Assembly: GCF_001945665.1 (NCBI RefSeq)
Contig: NZ_CP015780.1
Location: 682,001-746,000 of the forward strand
Direction: 5' to 3'
Length of the DNA stretch: 64,000 nucleotides
DNA from: Borreliella mayonii
GTDB lineage: Bacteria; Spirochaetota; Spirochaetia; Borreliales; Borreliaceae
The notes under the pieces are model-generated. The model was not told the DNA's origin, made no database searches, and saw only the letters and a program-made list of their open reading frames with translations. Position 1 is the first letter of the stretch, and each line of letters opens with the position of its first letter. A program made the translations under genes and the position numbers. Below, in pieces: positions 58,518-64,000 of the stretch.

Positions 58518-59009
58518 ATGAAGGTGGCGGTTTTTCCAGGATCTTTTGATCCAATTACCTGGGGCCATATTGATTTAATTAAAAGATCCTTGGCCATTTT
58601 TGACAAAGTTGTTGTTTTGGTGGCTAAAAATAAATCAAAAAAATATTTGCTAAGCGATATTGAGAGGTTTGGTCTTACAAAAGATGTTATTTCGTCTTTA
58701 AATTTTTCAAATGTATCTGTAGATATGTATAGCGGGTTTATTGTTGATTACGCATTAATTAATTCTATTAAATTTATTGTTAGGGGAATTAGGGCTTTTA
58801 ATGATTTTGATATAGAGTTTGAAAGATATCTTGTTAATAATAAGTTAAATTTTAAAATTGATACTATATTTTTACCAAGTAGTGCAGAACATTTATATGT
58901 AAGGTCAGATTTTGTAAAGGAATTAATGAGTAAAAAGGATGTTGATCTTTCTAATTTTGTTCCAGAATTAGTGTTTAATAGATTAAAATCTAAGTTTATT
59001 GACAAATGA
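58518..59009 (+). CDS. coaD: Phosphopantetheine adenylyltransferase
   Basis: CoaD makes dephospho-CoA from phosphopantetheine and ATP. Motifs are [16 protein letters not shown] (with the GH of the nucleotidyltransferase HxGH-type motif, here TWGH), [14 protein letters not shown] and [15 protein letters not shown]. The 163-residue length is normal. Its ATG starts one base after the preceding stop. It precedes rpmF and acpP, and acyl carrier protein uses the same cofactor. Confidence 0.96.
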   Translation: MKVAVFPGSFDPITWGHIDLIKRSLAIFDKVVVLVAKNKSKKYLLSDIERFGLTKDVISSLNFSNVSVDMYSGFIVDYALINSIKFIVRGIRAFNDFDIEFERYLVNNKLNFKIDTIFLPSSAEHLYVRSDFVKELMSKKDVDLSNFVPELVFNRLKSKFIDK

Positions 59010-59072
59010 CTTGGTTAATATATATATTATTAAGATAATTTAATGTAGTTTAAAAGTAGTTAGGAGAAAATA

Positions 59073-59255
59073 ATGGCTGTTCCAAAATTTAAGCCTTCAA
59101 AATCTAGGAGTAGAACAAGGCGTAGTATAAATATGAGGAAGAAAGTTCCGCAATTTCAAGAATGTTCTAATTGTGGTAATCTTGGAGTGAGACATAGGAT
59201 TTGTTTAAAGTGTGGGTATTATAGGAATAACCAATATCTAGAAATAGGTTTGTAG
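59073..59255 (+). CDS. rpmF: 50S ribosomal protein L32
   Basis: A 60-residue large-subunit protein, too short for most filters but unmistakable: [17 protein letters not shown] at the N-terminus and a zinc ribbon CSNCGN...CLKCGYY. This is the C+ (zinc-binding) form of L32. An AGGAG site precedes the ATG. The rpmF-acpP neighbourhood is common in bacteria. Confidence 0.98.
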
Positions 59256-59278
59256 CTTGTAGTAAGGAAGGTGTATTC

Positions 59279-59521
59279 ATGGATAATGATGAAATTTTTA
59301 GCAAGGTTAGGTCTATTATATCTGAGCAACTTGATAAAAAAGAAGATGAAATTACTATAGACTCTAGATTTGTTGAGGATCTTAATGCAGATAGTCTAGA
59401 TATTTATGAGCTTTTGTATTTGCTTGAAGAGGCCTTTGATGACAAGATTCCAGAGAACGAAGCCAATGAATTTGAGACGGTAGGCGATGTTGTTAATTTT
59501 ATTAAAAAGAGAAAAGGTTGA
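59279..59521 (+). CDS. acpP: Acyl carrier protein
   Basis: An 80-residue acidic carrier protein with the phosphopantetheine serine in [16 protein letters not shown]. Borrelia lacks most fatty-acid synthesis genes, so its ACP probably serves other acyl transfers such as in lipid assembly or lipoprotein processing; that is background knowledge. It overlaps rnc by one base (TGATG). Confidence 0.97.
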
Positions 59522-60258
59522 TGAAAAAAAATTCTTCCGATTTTTGTTTTGGCAGTGAAAGAAGGGCTCAATTAAGTGAATTTTTGGAAAATTTGAGCAT
59601 TGATTTTAGTAATTTTGATTTATTAAATACAGCATTGAGCCACTCGTCGTATTCTAATGAGTTGGATCAAAAATCTAGCAATAATGAAAGATTAGAATTT
59701 TTGGGCGACTCTGTGCTTAATTTGATTATTACAGATCATCTTTATAAAACTTATCCAAATAAAAGTGAAGGAGAGCTCAGCAAGGCTAGATCTTATATTG
59801 TCAGTGAAGATTCCCTATCTAATATTGCTAGGGAGATTAATCTTGGTTCTTATGTTTTACTTGGCAGAGGAGAGGAGAGTAATGATGGCCGCAACAAAAA
59901 AGGCATTCTTGCAGATGCTATTGAAGCTTTTGTAGGCGCTATTTATCTTGATAGTGGGTTTTCAAAGGCAACAGAATTTGTGGTTGGACTTTTTGACATG
60001 TCTATAAGATTGATGTTTAATAGGGGTGATTTTAAAGATTATAAGAGCTTGTTGCAAGAATATGTTCAAAAGAAATATAAAATCTCACCAAGCTATAAGC
60101 TAGACAAGGAAATAGGTCCAGATCATGATAAAGTTTTTTGCGTTGAACTTTATGTTGGGGAAAATTTTATATCAAACGGAAGGGGTAAATCTAAAAAAGA
60201 AGCCGAAATGAGAGCTGCTGAAATAGCTTTAAAAACTATGGAAAATATTAGCCTTTAA
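59521..60258 (+). CDS. rnc: Ribonuclease III
   Basis: RNase III cleaves double-stranded RNA in rRNA and mRNA processing. The 245-residue enzyme has the signature [14 protein letters not shown], the second catalytic block [15 protein letters not shown] and a C-terminal dsRNA-binding domain ([11 protein letters not shown] to [14 protein letters not shown]). The ATG at 59521 shares its A with the acpP stop TGA; a longer TTG at 59518 is not preferred. Its 3' end overlaps the opposite-strand nucleotidyltransferase gene by 30 bases. Confidence 0.97.
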   Translation: MKKNSSDFCFGSERRAQLSEFLENLSIDFSNFDLLNTALSHSSYSNELDQKSSNNERLEFLGDSVLNLIITDHLYKTYPNKSEGELSKARSYIVSEDSLSNIAREINLGSYVLLGRGEESNDGRNKKGILADAIEAFVGAIYLDSGFSKATEFVVGLFDMSIRLMFNRGDFKDYKSLLQEYVQKKYKISPSYKLDKEIGPDHDKVFCVELYVGENFISNGRGKSKKEAEMRAAEIALKTMENISL

Positions 60259-61461
60259 GGTTGTAATTTTTTTTATAAGATAATTTTTAGTATTAAGCTT
60301 GGGATTTTCAATTACACAGCTTAGTAGTATGTTTAAAATTTTACCTATATTTTTATTTTCTATTTGTTCTAGATTTTGAATATCTTTTCCGTTTATTTTT
60401 AAATCTTTTAAAGAGAGAGGATTTTTTAGTAATTTTTTCCTTTTTATGTTTTTTATTATAAATAAATATTTTTTCTTTTTTCCTTTGAGTGCCTTGTATA
60501 TATCAATTATTTCTTTATAATGTTCTCTTGTGCTCTTGCTAAGCAAGTGTCTAATATCACTTAATTTTTTTACATTAAAAATATTATTGTTATCAATTAT
60601 ACTTCTATAAAATAAAATTAGCTTAATTTCTTTATTTGAGAATTTAAGTAAGGTTAATTTTTCCTTTAGTTCTTTTACGGGTTTTTTAATTGTCAATATT
60701 GTGATTGCCTTTAGATAAAATTTGTCTTTATCAAGCAGGACAATTTTTTTGATTAATTTTGTTTTTATTTCTAGATTGAAAAAATTCTTAAAAAAATCAA
60801 CTTTTTTAAGATAATAAATTCCTTTTTGTATATTTGCGCCCTCTAACAATTTATGAAATTCATTTTTTATTCTTTCTTTTGAAATCATTAAAATATTTTC
60901 TTTTTTATATTTCATTGAAATTAAAGTATTTTTTTCAATGTCAAAATTAAGTGTGGATGAAAATCTTGCTGCTCTAAGTATTCTAAGGGCATCTTCTTCA
61001 AGTCTTTTATTTGGATTTCCTATACATCTTATTGTTTTCTTATTAAGGTCTTTTTTCCCATCATAGCAATCTATTATGTTGAAGTTGAAAATATTCATTG
61101 CAATTGCATTAATTGTAAAATCCCTTCTTTCAAGATCTTTAATTAAATTTTTAGTATATTCTACTTGTTTAGGAGCTCTGTTATTTTCATATTCTTTTTC
61201 TATTCTGTATGTTGTGATTTCAAAGATTTTTTTATTAAAAATAATGCCAATTGTTCCATGTTTTATTCCTGTTTTAATGTTATTTGGAAATAATTTTATT
61301 ATTTCTTCAGGAGTTGCATTTGTTGCAAAATCAAAATCGTAGGGTTGTTTATTAAGTAGTAGGTCTCTTAAAGCGCCCCCAACTAAATAAAATTCGTAGT
61401 TGTTTTTTTTAAATATTTTACCAATTTTAATTATATTTTGATTATCTTTGCCTAGATTCAT
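60229..61461 (-). CDS. CCA-adding enzyme / poly(A) polymerase family nucleotidyltransferase
   Basis: A class II nucleotidyltransferase that either repairs tRNA CCA ends or polyadenylates RNA. Motifs: [12 protein letters not shown], the metal pair [25 protein letters not shown] and [20 protein letters not shown], all in the N-terminal third; the lysine-rich C-terminus is RNA-binding. Length 410 residues. Neither tRNA in this window whose 3' end I checked encodes CCA, so a CCA-adding activity is needed somewhere in the genome. Whether this copy is Cca or PcnB cannot be decided from motifs. Confidence 0.9.
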   Translation of the reverse strand: MNLGKDNQNIIKIGKIFKKNNYEFYLVGGALRDLLLNKQPYDFDFATNATPEEIIKLFPNNIKTGIKHGTIGIIFNKKIFEITTYRIEKEYENNRAPKQVEYTKNLIKDLERRDFTINAIAMNIFNFNIIDCYDGKKDLNKKTIRCIGNPNKRLEEDALRILRAARFSSTLNFDIEKNTLISMKYKKENILMISKERIKNEFHKLLEGANIQKGIYYLKKVDFFKNFFNLEIKTKLIKKIVLLDKDKFYLKAITILTIKKPVKELKEKLTLLKFSNKEIKLILFYRSIIDNNNIFNVKKLSDIRHLLSKSTREHYKEIIDIYKALKGKKKKYLFIIKNIKRKKLLKNPLSLKDLKINGKDIQNLEQIENKNIGKILNILLSCVIENPKLNTKNYLIKKITTLKANIFHSF

Positions 61462-61575
61462 ATAAAATTATATTATAGTGTAAATAATTTTTTTCTAAAA
61501 TTGATTTACAATTTTAATTTATTTGAAGTATGTTATAAGTAGTACTTTATTTTTAAATGGTTTTATTGGGGTTTT

Positions 61576-63348
61576 ATGAGTGGTAATAACAATAGTGTAT
61601 ATAATTCCATAGGTCAACTTTCAAAAGAGACTAAAAATAGGTTGATGAATGATATAAAAAAAAGCTTAGGTTTAAATTCTTCCGAGTTTGTTTTACCCAA
61701 TAGTAGCAATGAGCCTTATGTTGATTCTCAGCTTGAAAAATTTCTTTCAGGGCGTTTAATGGAAGAATCATTTTTTATTAGAATGTGGTTAACTATTTTA
61801 AATTTTTTTCAGAAAGATAAAAGCAAAGAAGATATTTATAAAACTTATGTTATAAAAAACCTAGAAAATCAAATTAATGAAATGTATAAAAATCCAGTAA
61901 TAGATTTTAAGAAGGAATGTTTGCATGTTGGTTTTGTAGAAATGTTTTTTGGTGTTTATCGATATTCAATGGAGTTGAAAGAATTTTTTAGGAAATTAGA
62001 AAAAGGCGGCATTGTTGTTGAGCAAACTATTTTAGAAATTATTCAAAGTAAAGTTCTTAATTCTAAGAAAAATTTGGAAGATTTTTTAGATGAAGGCAAA
62101 TATGAGCTCTTTTTGAAAAGAGAAAAAACTCAAAACGATTTAGAAGAATCTCTTAAGGTCAAAATAAATGACTATATTAATTCTATTCCATCTAATACTT
62201 ATAGAATTGTTTCTGATATGTTTGAGTTTTATTATGTTTTTAATAGTTTGGCGTTTTTTCCTTACAAATCTTTTTTTTCATTTTTCAATGTAGATCTTTT
62301 AGATAATGCTGAAAATATTAGCATTGTTGACCTTGAGGTTGGATTTGGAACCAGCTTTTCAAGTGTTAGTAAGTATTTAAATTATTTTTTTGATATTTTG
62401 TATACATTAAAAGATATTGAGATAGATGAAGATATTGTTAAAAGCATTATATCAAATTATTTTTTAATATCTGATGATATTAGTAATTCAGAGACAATTT
62501 CAAGAGAAGATCATATGTCTAGAGTAGAATATGTATTGAAAAATGTTTTATCGATTTTATCTAAGATCGTTGGCTTGTCAAGAACTTTGCCTTATTTAGA
62601 TGTTTTTAGAGTATATTGCAAAAATCCTGTTGCATCTCCTAAAAAATATGTACCTTTTTTTGATGTGAAAAATTTTTATGAGAACATTTTATTTTTAAAT
62701 GTTATGGGTCAGGCTATTAAAAAGCGTGATAGCTCTTTAAAAGTTCTTGTAATTAAAGAAATAAAAAGCCTTGTTAGAGATCCTAGTGTAATTTTAAATT
62801 TAAAGGGCGAGATTTTTAATGAATTAAATCTTAGTCATTATAGTTTTAAAAAGTTGTATTTTCTTAATGATTTTTTTAAAAACATATATGATGTTAGAAT
62901 GATGGAAGTTTTAAGAACTATAAATAATGTCGTATTAATTAATAATCATGATTTGAGAAATATATATGTTGATATTGAAAATAATATTGCTGCTTTAAAA
63001 AAAGAAATTTATAATATTTACTTTGAGATTGATTATAAAAATGAAGAGTTTGAAAGGTATAAAAGAGAGAGTAAAATTGATGATCCTTATAAAGAAAGGA
63101 TTTTGAAGTGGTGTTTGAATGAATCGGTTTCTATTGATAAGGTTTCAAATAGATTTGTAGATTATTTTATTGAGCTTAAAAAGAGATGTTTAGCTCTGTT
63201 GGAAAATCATAATGTTTTTATTCGAAAATCTTTAACAGTTTCTTACAAATCAATGGTAAATGAAGATAAAAAAATTACATTAGCTGATGTTATTGGCAAT
63301 CTTTTAGAAATTATTAATCAAACACTTTTTATAGTCAGAAATTTATAA
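61576..63348 (+). CDS. Conserved spirochaete hypothetical protein, 590 aa
   Basis: I do not recognise a domain with confidence. It is soluble, mostly helical, with a weakly amphipathic N-terminal region and conserved-looking aromatic clusters (FEFYYVFNSLAFFPYKSFFSFFNVD). There is no signal peptide; WLTILNFFQ near residue 70 could contact the membrane. The C-terminal third contains coiled-coil-like helices. It is followed by a small membrane protein gene five bases later, so the two are probably coupled. Confidence 0.82.
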   Translation: MSGNNNSVYNSIGQLSKETKNRLMNDIKKSLGLNSSEFVLPNSSNEPYVDSQLEKFLSGRLMEESFFIRMWLTILNFFQKDKSKEDIYKTYVIKNLENQINEMYKNPVIDFKKECLHVGFVEMFFGVYRYSMELKEFFRKLEKGGIVVEQTILEIIQSKVLNSKKNLEDFLDEGKYELFLKREKTQNDLEESLKVKINDYINSIPSNTYRIVSDMFEFYYVFNSLAFFPYKSFFSFFNVDLLDNAENISIVDLEVGFGTSFSSVSKYLNYFFDILYTLKDIEIDEDIVKSIISNYFLISDDISNSETISREDHMSRVEYVLKNVLSILSKIVGLSRTLPYLDVFRVYCKNPVASPKKYVPFFDVKNFYENILFLNVMGQAIKKRDSSLKVLVIKEIKSLVRDPSVILNLKGEIFNELNLSHYSFKKLYFLNDFFKNIYDVRMMEVLRTINNVVLINNHDLRNIYVDIENNIAALKKEIYNIYFEIDYKNEEFERYKRESKIDDPYKERILKWCLNESVSIDKVSNRFVDYFIELKKRCLALLENHNVFIRKSLTVSYKSMVNEDKKITLADVIGNLLEIINQTLFIVRNL

Positions 63349-63353
63349 ATTTC

Positions 63354-63677
63354 ATGAAGGCTTTTAAAGTAAAAAATCTAAGACGTTTTTCAAATTTTAT
63401 TAGAATCTTGGTTATTGTATTGTTTTTAAATTCTTTATTGAGTTTATTTGTGTTTTTGGCTGGTTCTTACAATATGTTCGTTTATAATTTTCAGAAATTT
63501 TATCTTGATCTTACTATTATTTTAAGTTCTGTTTCTTTTGGGCTTGAATCTACTAGGTTAATATTTTTTTATTTATTGAGAAATAAAAAAATTAATTATT
63601 ATTTAATTTTAATTTTTAGTTTTATGATTTTTTTTTGTGCTCTTGTTTTTAAAATTTTTCTTTCTGGCAACAAATAG
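63354..63677 (+). CDS. Small membrane protein
   Basis: A 107-residue protein with three predicted membrane helices (about 17-40, 48-75 and 82-103) and a basic N-terminus (KAFKVKNLRRF), suggesting the N-terminus is in the cytoplasm. No family is recognised. It lies five bases after the preceding hypothetical gene and upstream of the tRNA pair. Confidence 0.75.
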   Translation: MKAFKVKNLRRFSNFIRILVIVLFLNSLLSLFVFLAGSYNMFVYNFQKFYLDLTIILSSVSFGLESTRLIFFYLLRNKKINYYLILIFSFMIFFCALVFKIFLSGNK

Positions 63678-63717
63678 GTTGATAGAAATATTGCATTAAT
63701 TATTTGTAATTATTCTA

Positions 63718-63759
63718 TTGACTAATGAATTTTATTTTTATAAACTAACTATTAGTTTA
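63718..63759 (+). promoter_or_regulatory. Promoter of tRNA-Thr/tRNA-Tyr with an inverted repeat overlapping the -10
   Basis: TTGACT (63718-63723) and TAAACT (63741-63746) are 17 bp apart. A perfect 8-bp inverted repeat, TAAACTAA-CTA-TTAGTTTA, occupies 63741-63759; its first arm contains the -10 and its second reaches the likely start site. The tRNA begins seven bases later. Confidence 0.75.
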
Positions 63760-63765
63760 TTATTT

Positions 63766-63839
63766 GCCGACTTAGCTCAGCTGGCCAGAGCAGCGGTCTT
63801 GTAAACCGCAGGTCGTCGGTTCGACTCCGACAGTCGGCT
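63766..63839 (+). tRNA. tRNA-Thr (UGU)
   Basis: A 74-base cloverleaf. Acceptor GCCGACT pairs with AGTCGGC, the anticodon stem GCGGT/ACCGC holds loop CTTGTAA (anticodon TGT), and the T-arm contains GGTTCGACTCC. The discriminator is T and CCA is not encoded. It is four bases upstream of tRNA-Tyr and shares its promoter. Confidence 0.97.
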
Positions 63840-63843
63840 TTTA

Positions 63844-63925
63844 GGGGCGGTACCGAAGTGGTTAACCGGGGCAGACTGTAAATCTGTTGGCTTTGCCTAC
63901 GTGGGTTCGAATCCCACCCTCCCCA
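63844..63925 (+). tRNA. tRNA-Tyr (GUA)
   Basis: An 82-base class II tRNA with a long variable arm (GGC-TTT-GCC). The anticodon loop CTGTAAA gives anticodon GTA. The T-arm is GTGGGTTCGAATCCCAC. The acceptor stem GGGGCGG against CCTCCCC has a C-U mismatch at the fifth pair. The discriminator is A, without encoded CCA. Confidence 0.96.
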
Positions 63926-64000
63926 ATTTAGTAGAATTGTAAGTGTTGGCCTTTTTATAATTTTGATTGTGATCTTTTAAATGTGTTATATCGTTTCATT

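Overview
The window is a very AT-rich, gene-dense stretch of a Borrelia chromosome, most likely Borrelia burgdorferi sensu lato. The evidence is the gene content and order: a class I lysyl-tRNA synthetase, the FlaA periplasmic filament gene leading a cheA2-cheW3-cheX-cheY3 operon, BosR, BadR, a Dps with a Cys-rich tail, a complete mevalonate operon and many TTG/GTG starts. From memory the order matches roughly BB0642 to BB0708 of strain B31; I could not run a search. I see no insertion sequence, prophage, CRISPR array or base-composition break, so this looks like conserved core chromosome.

Layout. 1-7143: spermidine/putrescine ABC ATPase (cut by the window edge), RbgA GTPase, NanE and PtsG, then a minus-strand cluster with a large unknown protein, BosR and a lipase-like hydrolase. 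7334-14365: GroEL (no groES beside it), YajC-SecD-SecF, an unknown coiled-coil protein and a zinc-less DnaJ. 14473-19762: a HemW-like protein that has lost its cluster cysteines, RpiA, GpmA, LysRS and Era. 19867-24341: small envelope or unknown genes, a glycosyltransferase, a zinc amidase and a GerMN-like protein. 24421-30495: flaA and chemotaxis. 30536-33610: four tightly overlapping minus-strand genes, one with a voltage-sensor-like membrane module. 33851-37511: a nucleoside-type ABC importer. 37666-41856: two paralogous chemoreceptors. 41898-42965: MnmA. 43059-49341: six overlapping genes taking acetoacetyl-CoA to isopentenyl/dimethylallyl diphosphate. 49350-54120: tRNA-Val, a CAP-domain lipoprotein, NapA/Dps, EF-G2 and BadR. 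54183-57596: ffh-rpsP-khpA-rimM-trmD-rplS. 57977-63677: an unknown zinc-motif protein, coaD, rpmF, acpP, rnc, a CCA/poly(A) nucleotidyltransferase, and two unknown proteins. The window ends with tRNA-Thr and tRNA-Tyr.

How the parts fit. The mevalonate operon supplies isoprenoids for undecaprenyl carriers. NanE and PtsG feed amino sugar and glucose into glycolysis, where GpmA acts. BosR and BadR are regulators of the RpoS virulence pathway; a near-perfect Per/Fur-type box covers the napA -10 element, and an inverted repeat lies inside the badR promoter. The flaA/che operon and the two MCPs form one signalling and motility block.

The observations I rate highest are: loss of two of three radical-SAM cluster cysteines in the HemW-like protein; a voltage-sensor-like helix set fused to an extracytoplasmic segment instead of a pore; the CheW-CheR-like fusion; dyads overlapping the -10 of two tRNA promoters; and regulatory dyads at napA and badR. 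All function calls rest on motif reading, not on database searches.
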